Source of the DNA: Streptomyces milbemycinicus | GTDB taxonomy: Bacteria; Actinomycetota; Actinomycetes; Streptomycetales; Streptomycetaceae | DNA: 43,457 nt | Reading direction: 5' to 3' | NCBI RefSeq assembly: GCF_002154605.1 | Contig: NZ_MUNE01000079.1 | Location: 1 to 43,457 of the forward strand | In this document: in pieces, positions 24,604 to 34,115 of the stretch | Numbering within the stretch: the first letter of the stretch is position 1 | Layout: the number at the start of each line of letters is the position of its first letter | Program-made: the position numbers and the translations under genes | Notes under the pieces: model-generated | What the model was told of the DNA's origin: nothing | The model's input: the letters and a program-made list of their open reading frames with translations, nothing else | The model's database searches: none

Positions 24604-24642
24604 GGACCGGGCCCCCGAGGTGCGGGCTCGGGGGCCCGGTCC
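24604..24642 (-). terminator. ilvC terminator
   Basis: A 16-bp perfect GC stem (24604-24619 with 24627-24642) and a 7-base loop, starting 8 bases past the ilvC stop codon. It ends the ilvBNC transcript. Confidence 0.85.
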
Positions 24643-24650
24643 CAGAGGGC

Positions 24651-25661
<1,011 letters not shown>

Positions 25662-25780
25662 CTAGCGTTTTCGGGTTGTGCGTCCCACCGTATGACGGGC
25701 GGGCGGGTGAAGGTTTCGGGGTCTCGCCATACGGGCCCCGGATCGGCCATGATCGGCCGCCGGGTGCCCGGTGCCGCTGG

Positions 25781-26308
25781 TCAGGCGGTCCGGTCGAGCG
25801 CGCGCAGGCTCCGGTCGGTGATGGAGCGGGCGCCACGCCCTATGGCGATGGTGCCGGACTGGACCAGCTCCTTGATGCCGTACGGTTCCAGCATCTTGAG
25901 CATGGCCTCGAGCTTGTCGCTGCTTCCGGTGGCCTCGATGGTCACGGCCTCCGGGGAGACATCCACGGTCTTGGCGCGGAACAGCTGGACGATCTCGACG
26001 ATCTGGGAGCGGGTCTCGTTGTCGGCGCGCACCTTCACCAGGACCAGTTCCCGCTGGATCGCATGGCTGCCTTCCAGCTCGACGATCTTCAGGACGTTGA
26101 CCAGTTTATTGAGCTGCTTGGTGACCTGCTCCAGCGGGAGCTCATCGACATTGACCACGATGGTGATCCGGGAGATGTCGGGGTGCTCGGTGACGCCGAC
26201 CGCGAGCGAGTCGATGTTGAAGCCGCGGCGGGAGAACAGCGCGGCGATCCGGGCCAGGATGCCGGGGGTGTTCTCCACCAGGACGGAGAGCGTGTGCTTG
26301 GTGGACAT
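25781..26308 (-). CDS. ilvN: Acetolactate synthase small (regulatory) subunit
   Basis: Regulatory subunit that binds valine and raises activity of the large subunit. The 175 residues carry an N-terminal ACT domain (LSVLVENTPGILARIAALFS, RRGFNIDSLAVGVTEHPDIS) and the C-terminal ALS_ss domain (ELVLVKVRADNETRSQIVEI). The start is 34 bases after the ilvB stop codon, consistent with one operon. Confidence 0.98.
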   Translation of the reverse strand: MSTKHTLSVLVENTPGILARIAALFSRRGFNIDSLAVGVTEHPDISRITIVVNVDELPLEQVTKQLNKLVNVLKIVELEGSHAIQRELVLVKVRADNETRSQIVEIVQLFRAKTVDVSPEAVTIEATGSSDKLEAMLKMLEPYGIKELVQSGTIAIGRGARSITDRSLRALDRTA

Positions 26309-26342
26309 GGGCTGAAGTCTCTCTTCTCTCTCGGTCCCGGCC

Positions 26343-28193
26343 TCAGTCGTCTTCGCTGTCGCCGAAGTCCGGGCGGACGCCGAGCGCCGCCTGGATCTCG
26401 TCGTTGGAGGTGCCGGCCGCGACCATCGGCCAGACCATGGCGTCCTCGTGGACGATGAAGTCCACGACCACCGGCCGGTCGTTGATCGAGTTGGCCTTCT
26501 CGATGACGGCGTCGAGGTCGGACGGGTCCTCGCAGCGGAGGCCGATGCAGCCCATGGCCTCGGCGAGCTTGACGAAGTCGGGGACGCGGGTGCCGGCGCT
26601 GGTCTGGGCGGGGGTGTCCGGGCCCGAGTGCAGCACGGTGTTGGAGTAGCGCTGGTTGTAGAACAGCGTCTGCCACTGGCGGACCATGCCCAGCGCGCCG
26701 TTGTTGATGATCGCGACCTTGACCGGGATGTTGTTCAGCGCGCAGGTGACCAGCTCCTGGTTGGTCATCTGGAAGCAGCCGTCGCCGTCGATCGCCCAGA
26801 CCGTGCGGTCCGAGGCGCCGGCCTTGGCGCCCATCGCGGCCGGGACGGCGTAGCCCATGGTCCCGGCGCCGCCGGAGTTCAGCCAGGTCGCCGGCTTCTC
26901 GTAGTCGATGAAGTGGGCGGCCCACATCTGGTGCTGGCCGACGCCCGCGGCGAAGATCGTGTCCTCCGGCGCCAGCTGGCCGATGCGCTGGATGACCTGC
27001 TGGGGGGACAGGCTGCCGTCGGCGGGCTGCTCGTAGCCCAGCGGGTAGGTCTCCCGCCAGCGGTTCAGGTCCTCCCACCAGCCGGAGTAGTCGCCGGTGT
27101 GGCCCGCGTCGTGCTCGGCCTGGACCGCGACGACCAGGTCCGCGATGACCTCGCGGGCGTCGCCGACGATCGGCACGTCGGCGGCGCGGTTCTTGCCGAT
27201 CTCGGCCGGGTCGATATCGGCGTGGACCACCTTGGCGTTGGGGGCGAAGGAGTCGAGCTTGCCGGTGACGCGGTCGTCGAAGCGCGCGCCAAGGGCGATG
27301 AGCAGATCGGCCTTCTGCAGGGCGGTGACGGCGGCGACGGTGCCGTGCATACCCGGCATGCCCAGGTGCTGGTGGTGGGTGTCGGGGAAGGCGCCCAGCG
27401 CCATGAGGGTGGTGGTGACGGGCGCGCCGGTCAGCTCCGCCAGCACCTTCAGCTCGGCGGTGGCCTGGGCCTTGATGACGCCGCCGCCCACGTACAGCAC
27501 CGGGCGCTCGGCCTGGGTGATCAGGCGGGCGGCCTCGCGGATCTGCTTGGCGTGCGGCTTGGTGACCGGGCGGTAGCCGGGCAGGTCGGTCTGCGGCGGC
27601 CAGGAGAAGGTGGTCTGCGCCTGCAGGGCGTCCTTGGCGATGTCGACCAGGACCGGGCCGGGGCGGCCGGTGGAGGCGATGTGGAACGCCTCGGCGATCG
27701 TCCGCGGGATGTCCTCGGCCCTGGTGACCAGGAAGTTGTGCTTGGTGATCGGCATGGTGATGCCGCAGATGTCCGCCTCCTGGAAGGCGTCCGTACCGAT
27801 GGCCTTGGAGGCGACCTGGCCGGTGATCGCGACGATGGGGACCGAGTCCATATGCGCGTCGGCGATCGGGGTGACCAGGTTGGTGGCGCCGGGACCCGAG
27901 GTGGCCATGCAGACGCCGACCTTGCCGGTGGCCTGGGCGTAGCCGGTGGCGGCGTGGCCCGCGCCCTGCTCGTGGCGGACGAGCACGTGGCGGACCTTGG
28001 TGGAGTCCATCATGGGGTCGTAGGCGGGGAGGATCGCGCCGCCGGGGATGCCGAAGACGGTGTCGGCACCGACCTCTTCGAGTGAGCGGATGAGGGACTG
28101 CGCGCCCGTGACGTGCTCGACGGGGGCGGGATGGGAACCGCCGTTTCGGGGCCGCGGCTGGGGATGGTGGGCCCCGGTGGCCTGCTCGGTCAT
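26343..28193 (-). CDS. ilvB: Acetolactate synthase large (catalytic) subunit
   Basis: ThDP- and FAD-dependent enzyme joining pyruvate to pyruvate or 2-oxobutyrate. About 616 residues. The catalytic Glu is in [20 protein letters not shown] contacts in [14 protein letters not shown], and the ThDP/Mg motif is [19 protein letters not shown]. The first 30 residues are a His/Pro-rich lead-in typical of Streptomyces. Two ATG codons (28199, 28193) follow GAGAAG; 28193 has the better spacing. The gene is preceded by a leader peptide and attenuator, so expression should respond to branched-chain aminoacyl-tRNA supply. Confidence 0.97.
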   Translation of the reverse strand: MTEQATGAHHPQPRPRNGGSHPAPVEHVTGAQSLIRSLEEVGADTVFGIPGGAILPAYDPMMDSTKVRHVLVRHEQGAGHAATGYAQATGKVGVCMATSGPGATNLVTPIADAHMDSVPIVAITGQVASKAIGTDAFQEADICGITMPITKHNFLVTRAEDIPRTIAEAFHIASTGRPGPVLVDIAKDALQAQTTFSWPPQTDLPGYRPVTKPHAKQIREAARLITQAERPVLYVGGGVIKAQATAELKVLAELTGAPVTTTLMALGAFPDTHHQHLGMPGMHGTVAAVTALQKADLLIALGARFDDRVTGKLDSFAPNAKVVHADIDPAEIGKNRAADVPIVGDAREVIADLVVAVQAEHDAGHTGDYSGWWEDLNRWRETYPLGYEQPADGSLSPQQVIQRIGQLAPEDTIFAAGVGQHQMWAAHFIDYEKPATWLNSGGAGTMGYAVPAAMGAKAGASDRTVWAIDGDGCFQMTNQELVTCALNNIPVKVAIINNGALGMVRQWQTLFYNQRYSNTVLHSGPDTPAQTSAGTRVPDFVKLAEAMGCIGLRCEDPSDLDAVIEKANSINDRPVVVDFIVHEDAMVWPMVAAGTSNDEIQAALGVRPDFGDSEDD

Positions 28194-28262
28194 CGGCATT
28201 CTCTTCTCGGATGAGGGTCTGTGCGGGGAGTGGGAGAGCGGTACGGCATGTGCCAGTGCAAC

Positions 28263-28296
28263 AAAAAACCCCTCGTGCCGTAAGGCAAGCGAGGGG
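28263..28296 (-). terminator. Attenuator terminator of the ilvBNC leader
   Basis: On the minus strand a hairpin with a 7-bp outer stem (28290-28296 with 28269-28275), a 2-base bulge and a 4-bp inner stem is followed directly by six T (28268-28263). It lies between the leader peptide stop and ilvB. Upstream segments can pair differently: GCAGGGC (28315-28321) with GCCCTGC (28332-28338), and an AGCGCG/CGCGCT pair joining 28347-28352 to 28297-28302. These would give alternative folds. Confidence 0.75.
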
Positions 28297-28338
28297 AGCG
28301 CGCCGGAGAGGTCCGCAGGGCTTATGAGGTGGCCCTGC

Positions 28339-28380
28339 TCAGCCGACGCGCTTTCCAAGTACGAGAATTCGGGTGCGCAT
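28339..28380 (-). CDS. ilvB leader peptide (13 aa)
   Basis: [13 protein letters not shown]: a run of Ile-Leu-Val-Leu codons plus a later Val. It starts at ATG 28380 after GGAG and ends in TGA just before a hairpin. Ribosome stalling at these codons when branched-chain aminoacyl-tRNAs are short would favour antitermination and ilvBNC expression. The terminator with T-run lies 43 bases further on. Leader-based attenuation of ilvB operons in actinobacteria is established in general; this instance is read from sequence. Confidence 0.82.
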   Translation of the reverse strand: MRTRILVLGKRVG

Positions 28381-28413
28381 GGCTCCGACCCTCCCCCCGG
28401 CGCGTATCAGGTG

Positions 28414-31400
28414 TCAAGTGGGTGGGACGGGCGTCTCAGTATTTGAGCGGGACGGCGGATGTGTGTGGGACTCCGCCCGCCGCGGCCCGTGACCCGCACC
28501 ATGCCCGGCGCCATGTCCCGCCGGGTGCGGCGCGCCATGCGCGGCGATATGACCGAGGTGGCGGGTCGGCAGCGGGCCACCCACCAGTACGGGGCTTTCC
28601 GAGCGCGACACGGGGTACGAGCCGCGGTTGAGCGCGCGGCGCAGCCGGTGCTCGTCGAGCGGCCCGGAGAAGGCCGTCCCCTGGGCGTGGGTGCACCCCA
28701 TGGCCCGCAGGGCGACGATCTGCTCGGGCAGATCGACCCCCTCCGCGAGGGACTGCATGCCCAGGTCACCGGCGATCCGCAGCATCCCCGAGGTGATCTT
28801 GTGCAGCCGGGAGGACTCGACCACGCCCTCGACCAGCCCCCGGTCCAGTTTGAGCATGTCGATGGGGAGCCTGCGCAGTGCCCGGATCGCGGCATATCCG
28901 CTGCCGAAGCCGTCGAGGGCGATACGGACGCCCAGCCGCCGCAGCGCGCTCAGCCGGTGCTCCAGCTCGTCGAGCGACACCCGCGGATCGCTGTCGGTCA
29001 GCTCAAGGATCAGCGCGCCGGAGGGCAGGCCGTGTCGGGCCAGCAGGGTCTCGACGCTCTTCGGCGGCATGGACTTGTCCACCAGGCGGCTCGAAGGGAG
29101 CCGTACGCACACCGGGACCGGAAATCCGTCACGGCGGCGCTCCGCGGCCTGCTCGACGGCCGCCTCCAGCGTCCAGCGGGCCAGCTCGGCGGTGCGGGCC
29201 GCGTCCTCGCCGCCGCCCCGGCCCCCGTCGCGCGCGCTGTCGCGACCGCTGTCGGCGACCCGCAGGAACTCGGCCGGGGTGAACAGGATGCCCTGCGCCG
29301 AACGCCAGCGGGGCTGGGCGGCGACGGCGGTGATCCGGCCGCCGCCGAGCTCGACGACGGGCTGGTGCAGCAGGACGAACTCGCCGTCGTGCAGGGCGGT
29401 GCGCAGCCGGGTGGCGAACTCGGCGCGGCGCGTCACATCGGCCTGCATCTGCGGTGCGTAAAGCTCGACCCGGTTCTTGCCCGCGGACTTGGCGCGGTAC
29501 ATCGCCAGGTCGGCGTTGCGCATCAGTTCTCCGGGGCCGATGCCGGGCTCGGCGAAGGCGACGCCGATGCTGGCGGCCACCCGGACCTCGGTACCGCCGA
29601 CGACCTGATAGGGCTGGGAGAGCCGGGCGCGCAGCCGGTCGGCGATCTCCAGGATGCGGCATTCGCGGGCGGCGGGGTCCCGGTCGCCGTCGCCGAGGAT
29701 CAGCGCGGCGAACTCGTCGCCGCCGAGCCGGGCCGCGCAGTCGCCGGACCCGGAGCGCACGGACTCCTGGAGCCGGCGGGCCGCCTGGACCAGCAGCTCG
29801 TCGCCCGCCTGGTGGCCGACGGTGTCGTTGACGGCCTTGAAGCCGTCGAGGTCGATGAAGAGCACGGCGGTGCCCGCGTCGGTGCGCCGCCGCCCGGCCA
29901 GCGCATGGCGGACCTGCTTGGTGAACAGGGAGCGGTTGGGCAGGTCGGTGAGCGGGTCGTGCTCGGCGCTGTGCTGGAGCTGGGCCTGCAGGCGCACCCG
30001 CTCGGTGACGTCCCGGCTGTTGAAGATGAGGCCGCCGTGGTGGCGGTTGATCGTCGACTCCACGTTGAGCCAGTCGCCGGAGCCGGAGCGGAAGCGGCAC
30101 TCGATGCGCGTAGTGGGCTCCTCCCCCGGCGAGGCGGCCAGGAAGCGGCGGACCTCGTGGACGACCGGGCCCAGGTCCTCTGGGTGGATGAGGGAGGCCA
30201 GCTCGGAGCCGACCAGCTCGTCCGCTTCGCGGCCGTAGACCCCGGATGCGGCCGGGCTGACGTAGCGCAGGATGCCGGTGGGCGCGGCGATCATGATGAC
30301 GTCGCTGGAGCTCTGCACCAGGGAGCGGAAGTGGTTCTCCTTCTCCGCGAGCTCCTGGGTGAGCGTGATGTTGTCCAGCAGCATGATGGCCTGACGGACG
30401 ACGAGGGCGAGCACGACCGCGCAGGCGGTGAAGAGCATCACCCCGTCGATCGGTCGGCCGTCCATCACGTTGAAGAGGATCCCCAGGGTGCAGACGGCGG
30501 CGGCCAGATACGGCGCGAGGGCGGCGAGCGAGCCCGCGCTGCCGCGGCTGGGCTGCGCCGGACGGCGGAGCGCGGCGGCGGGCGGGGCCTGAGCGGCCTC
30601 GCGCCGGGCCACCCAGGGGGCGTACGCGAGCAGTATGGAGCCCGCGAACCACCCGGCGTCAAGGATCTGTCCGGAGCGGTAGTGCTCGCGCAGCAGCGGC
30701 GAGGTGAACAGCGCATCGCACAGCACGGTCAGCGCGAAGGCGGCGATCGCGGTGTTGATCGCGGAGCGGTTGGCCGAGGAGCGCCGGAAGTGCACCGCGA
30801 CGACCATGCTGATCAGCACGATGTCCAGCAGCGGATAGGCCAGCGAGAAGGCCCTGCGCGCCACGGGCTCGCCGCCCCCGCCGAACTGGGCGGCATGCGC
30901 GAGCGCCAGGCTCCAGGACAGGGTCAGCAGCGAACCGGCGATCAGCCAGGCGTCCAGGGCCAGACAGATCCAGCCGGCGCGGGTCACCGGGCGCTTGGCG
31001 AGCACCAGCATGCCGACGATGGCGGGCGGGGCGAAGAGCAGGAAGCAGAAGTCGGCGGCCGAGGGGCTGGGCACGGGACGGCCGAGCACCACCTCGTACC
31101 AGCCCCATACCCCGTTGCCCAGGGCGGCCATGAAGGAGGACGCCGCGAACAGCAGCCAGGCGGGGCGCAGCCGCCCGGAGCGCACACGCCCGTACCACAG
31201 GCAGGACACGGCGGCGGCCAGGGCGGCGGCGCTCAGGCCGAAGTCGCCCATGAACAGGGCCAGTTCGGGGGAGCCCCAGCCGAGCGCCGCACCCGCCGCG
31301 TACGCGCCGCACACAACGACGAGCAGGACCTGGGGCAGCAGCCCCGCCCCGCCGCCGGACACCGACGGCCGGGCGAGCACCGCTCCGGTGGCGCTCACCG

Positions 31401-31518
31401 GACGGCCTTCGAATGCCGCGCGGAAACGCGGGAAGCTACCAATCGACGCCTGAGTCGCGTCGGGTCGTCGGTCCATCGGCCATACATCGCCCGTCGCCCC
31501 CCTCGAGTTCCGGTCCAT
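28414..31518 (-). CDS. Membrane PAS-GGDEF-EAL protein, likely diguanylate cyclase with degenerate EAL
   Basis: A 1034-residue cyclic-di-GMP enzyme. About ten TM segments occupy residues 60-380. Then come a PAS domain (about 395-510), a GGDEF domain (about 520-690, motif GGDEF at 599-603 intact) and an EAL domain (about 700-960). The EAL signature is altered: residues 733-735 read AAQ where EAL is expected, and 869-872 read DGFG instead of DDFG. The phosphodiesterase is therefore probably inactive. The inhibitory RxxD site before GGDEF is also missing (GSGD). Its position next to ilvB matches, from memory, S. coelicolor CdgD (SCO5511). The start at 31518 is uncertain; ATG 31476 is an alternative. 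Cytoplasmic domains would make c-di-GMP, which feeds BldD. Confidence 0.9.
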   Translation of the reverse strand: MDRNSRGATGDVWPMDRRPDATQASIGSFPRFRAAFEGRPVSATGAVLARPSVSGGGAGLLPQVLLVVVCGAYAAGAALGWGSPELALFMGDFGLSAAALAAAVSCLWYGRVRSGRLRPAWLLFAASSFMAALGNGVWGWYEVVLGRPVPSPSAADFCFLLFAPPAIVGMLVLAKRPVTRAGWICLALDAWLIAGSLLTLSWSLALAHAAQFGGGGEPVARRAFSLAYPLLDIVLISMVVAVHFRRSSANRSAINTAIAAFALTVLCDALFTSPLLREHYRSGQILDAGWFAGSILLAYAPWVARREAAQAPPAAALRRPAQPSRGSAGSLAALAPYLAAAVCTLGILFNVMDGRPIDGVMLFTACAVVLALVVRQAIMLLDNITLTQELAEKENHFRSLVQSSSDVIMIAAPTGILRYVSPAASGVYGREADELVGSELASLIHPEDLGPVVHEVRRFLAASPGEEPTTRIECRFRSGSGDWLNVESTINRHHGGLIFNSRDVTERVRLQAQLQHSAEHDPLTDLPNRSLFTKQVRHALAGRRRTDAGTAVLFIDLDGFKAVNDTVGHQAGDELLVQAARRLQESVRSGSGDCAARLGGDEFAALILGDGDRDPAARECRILEIADRLRARLSQPYQVVGGTEVRVAASIGVAFAEPGIGPGELMRNADLAMYRAKSAGKNRVELYAPQMQADVTRRAEFATRLRTALHDGEFVLLHQPVVELGGGRITAVAAQPRWRSAQGILFTPAEFLRVADSGRDSARDGGRGGGEDAARTAELARWTLEAAVEQAAERRRDGFPVPVCVRLPSSRLVDKSMPPKSVETLLARHGLPSGALILELTDSDPRVSLDELEHRLSALRRLGVRIALDGFGSGYAAIRALRRLPIDMLKLDRGLVEGVVESSRLHKITSGMLRIAGDLGMQSLAEGVDLPEQIVALRAMGCTHAQGTAFSGPLDEHRLRRALNRGSYPVSRSESPVLVGGPLPTRHLGHIAAHGAPHPAGHGAGHGAGHGPRRAESHTHPPSRSNTETPVPPT

Positions 31519-31674
31519 CGCTGACGCCGTCAGGTCAGTGGCGCAGCCCCCGCTCGGGACGATACACCAGACTGGTCACTCAGGGACATAGGCCATCTAC
31601 GCACCGTAACCGACAACGGCGTTGTTTATACGGAGTGCAGTCATACCGTGTCTGTATGTGGCGCCACGGGCATT

Positions 31675-32685
31675 TCATCCGGTCGTTGTGACGATATGAC
31701 TGAGCGGTTCACCGGCCGCGAATCGGCGCAGCTGGTCGCGCAGCAGCCGCTTCGCGCGGGGCAGGAAGGCCGACGACGGACCGCCCACGTGCGGGGTGAT
31801 GAGCACTCCTGGAGCGTGCCACAGCGGATGCCCGGCGGGCAGCGGTTCGGGGTCGGTCACATCCAGCGCGGCCCGCAGCCGGCCCGTCTCCAACTCCGCG
31901 AGCAGCGCCTCGGTGTCGACCACCGGACCGCGCGCGACGTTCACCAGCAGCGCGCCGTCCTTCATCCGGGCCAGGAAGTCTGCCCCGGCCAGGCCGCGGG
32001 TGGCAGGGGTGAGCGGCGTGACGAGCACCACCACATCGGCTTCCGGAAGCAGTCGGGACAGATCGTCGATCGGGTGCACCGGACCGCGCTCGGTCGTGCG
32101 CGGGGAGCGCGCGACGCGTAGTACCCGCTCGCACTCAAAGGGCACAAGCCGGTCCTCGATCGCACTGCCGATGGATCCGTAGCCGACGATCAGCACGGAC
32201 TTGTCCGCGAGCGCGGGACGGAAGCCCTGCTTCCACTGCCCGGCGTCCTGGGCGCGTACGAAGCCGGGGATGCCGCGCAGCGAGGCGAGGATCAGGGTCA
32301 GGGCCAGCTCTGCGGTGCTCGCATCGTGCACCCCGCGCGCGTTGCACAGCCGTACGCCGGGGGGCAGCTCCGCGATCGCGGGCTGCACATGGTCTATGCC
32401 GGCGGTGAGGGTCTGCACGACGCTCAGGTTCTTCATGGCCGGCAGCGGCCGCACGCCCTCCTTGTTCTTCATGTACGGCAGGCAATAGAACGCGCAGCGG
32501 GCGGGGTCGGTGGGGTAGTCGGACTCGCCGTCCCAGTGGGCGTATTCCAGGCCGTCGGGGAGCCCGTCGATCTCGTCCGCGGGGAAGGGCAGCCACGCGA
32601 GGGGGCGCGAGGTGTCGGACGGCGGGCCGGACAGCGGGCTGTCGGGGTGCGGCTTGTCGGGGTTGTCGCTGTGATCTGCGCTCAT
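31675..32685 (-). CDS. D-isomer-specific 2-hydroxyacid dehydrogenase
   Basis: A 336-residue NAD(P)-dependent oxidoreductase of the 2-hydroxyacid dehydrogenase family, reducing 2-oxoacids or the reverse. The Rossmann motif is VLIVGYGSIGSAIEDRL. The catalytic Arg is in NVARGPVVDTEALL, the Glu in DVTDPEPLPAGHPLW and the His in LITPHVGGPSS. The first 25 residues are Pro/Asp/Ser-rich and disordered. It lies upstream of the GGDEF gene on the same strand but 156 bases away. Substrate cannot be read; hydroxypyruvate or glyoxylate are possibilities. Confidence 0.92.
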   Translation of the reverse strand: MSADHSDNPDKPHPDSPLSGPPSDTSRPLAWLPFPADEIDGLPDGLEYAHWDGESDYPTDPARCAFYCLPYMKNKEGVRPLPAMKNLSVVQTLTAGIDHVQPAIAELPPGVRLCNARGVHDASTAELALTLILASLRGIPGFVRAQDAGQWKQGFRPALADKSVLIVGYGSIGSAIEDRLVPFECERVLRVARSPRTTERGPVHPIDDLSRLLPEADVVVLVTPLTPATRGLAGADFLARMKDGALLVNVARGPVVDTEALLAELETGRLRAALDVTDPEPLPAGHPLWHAPGVLITPHVGGPSSAFLPRAKRLLRDQLRRFAAGEPLSHIVTTTG

Positions 32686-32758
32686 GCCTGGAGGCTATTG
32701 GATCAGGGGGCGCACTCAGACGTTAGTTTGGTGCGGGAAACGGGAGGGGTCAGGCCAG

Positions 32759-33757
32759 GTGGAGCGCAGGAGAATCGGAGCGGGGTCGCTCGAGGTGGGC
32801 GCGATAGGCCTCGGGTGCATGCCCATGAGCTGGGCTTACACCGCTTCGCGGCGCAGCGGCGAGGACTCGGTACGCGCCGTGCACGCCGCGCTCGACGCGG
32901 GCGCGAGCCTGCTGGACACCGCCGATATGTACGGGCCGTTCACCAACGAGCGGCTGGTGGGACGGGTACTCAAGGAGCGGCGCCGGGACGCCTTCGTGTC
33001 CACCAAGTGCGGGCTGCTGGTGGGCGAGACGCATATCGTGGCCAACGGCCGCCCCGGCTATGTGAAGCGCGCCTGCGACGCCTCGCTGCGCCGGCTGCAG
33101 ACCGACGTCATCGACCTCTACCAGCTGCACCGGGCCGACCCGGAGGTGCCGATAGAGGAGACCTGGGGCGCGATGGCGGAGCTGGTCGCGGCGGGCAAGG
33201 TGCGGGCGCTGGGGCTGTGCGCGCTGGGGGCGCGGGCGCAGCGGCGCGCCGGGGCCGGGATGCACGACGCCACGGTGCGCCAGCTGGAACGGGTGCAGCA
33301 GGTCTTTCCGATCAGCTGTGTGCAGGCGGAGCTGTCGGTGTGGTCGCCGGAGGCGCTGGAGGCGCTGGTGCCGTGGTGCGCCTCGCGCGGGGTGGGGTTC
33401 CTGGCCGCGATGCCGCTGGGGAACGGCTTCCTGAGCGGGACGCTGACGCCGGGGCAGGGCTTCGAGCCGGACGACGTACGGGCCAGACATCCGCGCTTCA
33501 CGGCGGAGATGATGGCGGCGAACCAGCCGATCGTGGCCGGGCTGCGCCGGGTGGCGCGGCGGCACGGGGACTCGGTCACGGCGGCGCAGGTCGCACTGGC
33601 GTGGCTGCTGGGGCAGGGGCGTCATGTGGTGCCGGTGCCGGGGACCAAGCGGGAGCGGTGGGCGGCGGAGAACTGCGCGGCGGCCGAACTGCGGCTGACG
33701 GACGAGGACTTCGCGGAGATAGCGGCGCTGCCCCCGGCGCAGGGGTCGTGGGACTAG
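32759..33757 (+). CDS. Aldo/keto reductase
   Basis: A 332-residue NADPH-dependent (beta/alpha)8 oxidoreductase. The catalytic tetrad is visible: Asp and Tyr in LLDTADMYGPFTNERLVG, Lys in DAFVSTKCG, and His in DLYQLHRADPEVPIEETWG. The C-terminal cofactor loop is VPVPGTKRERWAAEN, and the protein ends in AQGSWD as in relatives. The GTG at 32759 follows GGGAGG at 11 or more bases; 25 upstream residues in frame look non-coding. The stop codon TAG is made at the junction with a MITE-like element, whose first base is the G of the stop. It is divergent from the 2-hydroxyacid dehydrogenase. Confidence 0.93.
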   Translation: MERRRIGAGSLEVGAIGLGCMPMSWAYTASRRSGEDSVRAVHAALDAGASLLDTADMYGPFTNERLVGRVLKERRRDAFVSTKCGLLVGETHIVANGRPGYVKRACDASLRRLQTDVIDLYQLHRADPEVPIEETWGAMAELVAAGKVRALGLCALGARAQRRAGAGMHDATVRQLERVQQVFPISCVQAELSVWSPEALEALVPWCASRGVGFLAAMPLGNGFLSGTLTPGQGFEPDDVRARHPRFTAEMMAANQPIVAGLRRVARRHGDSVTAAQVALAWLLGQGRHVVPVPGTKRERWAAENCAAAELRLTDEDFAEIAALPPAQGSWD

Positions 33758-33919
33758 GCCCTGTCGTCAAAGGGGGCGCCCTGCTCCCGACGCCTGGCAC
33801 GGCGCCTCGCTGCGTTGTCGCACCGCCCGAGTACGCCCAGTACGAGGACGATGCTCCGCCTTGCGATCCACCGCGCCAGACGCCGCTCGCGGCCGGACGC
33901 CCCCTTTGACGACAGGACC
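33757..33919. mobile_element. MITE-like element, 163 bp, with 22-bp terminal inverted repeats
   Basis: The ends 33757-33778 and 33898-33919 are inverted copies that differ at one base. Each begins GG(C/T)CCTGTCGTCAAAGG. TA flanks both sides (33755-33756 and 33920-33921), a likely target duplication and typical of IS630/Tc1-type insertion; CTAG-type insertion as in some IS5-group elements is an alternative. The inside has no transposase frame. I recall similar 160-bp units dispersed in Streptomyces genomes. The remaining gap to 34115 contains only the next gene's promoter. Confidence 0.75.
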
Positions 33920-34062
33920 TAGCGGTGGTGTGGCCGGGGCTTGTTGTGGCTGTGGGGCGGATGGCGGGAGGCGCGTGGCCGGGGGCCTGTGCGGCCCGGG
34001 AGTTTGTGTGGCGGGGGCTGACGGGGGCTTCGCCTGCGGGAACCGGCGGCGGGGCTGCGGTG

Positions 34063-34068
34063 TATAAG
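34063..34068 (+). promoter_or_regulatory. Possible -10 element for the PQQ-type dehydrogenase
   Basis: TATAAG, rare in this GC-rich DNA, lies 48 bases before the GTG start. No good -35 hexamer is visible. Confidence 0.35.
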
Positions 34069-34115
34069 AATCAGTGCCGTGCCGAGGCACATGTGCCCAC
34101 GGAGAGGAACCGAAG

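Noticed and set aside
28412..28417. TTGACA (minus strand) as the ilvB -35 box
   Set aside because: No acceptable -10 sequence lies 16-18 bases downstream, and it overlaps the stop codon of the GGDEF gene, so I did not annotate a promoter.
31576..31580. BldD half-site (AGTGA) upstream of the GGDEF gene
   Set aside because: Only one half of the inverted motif is clear; chance occurrence is too likely.
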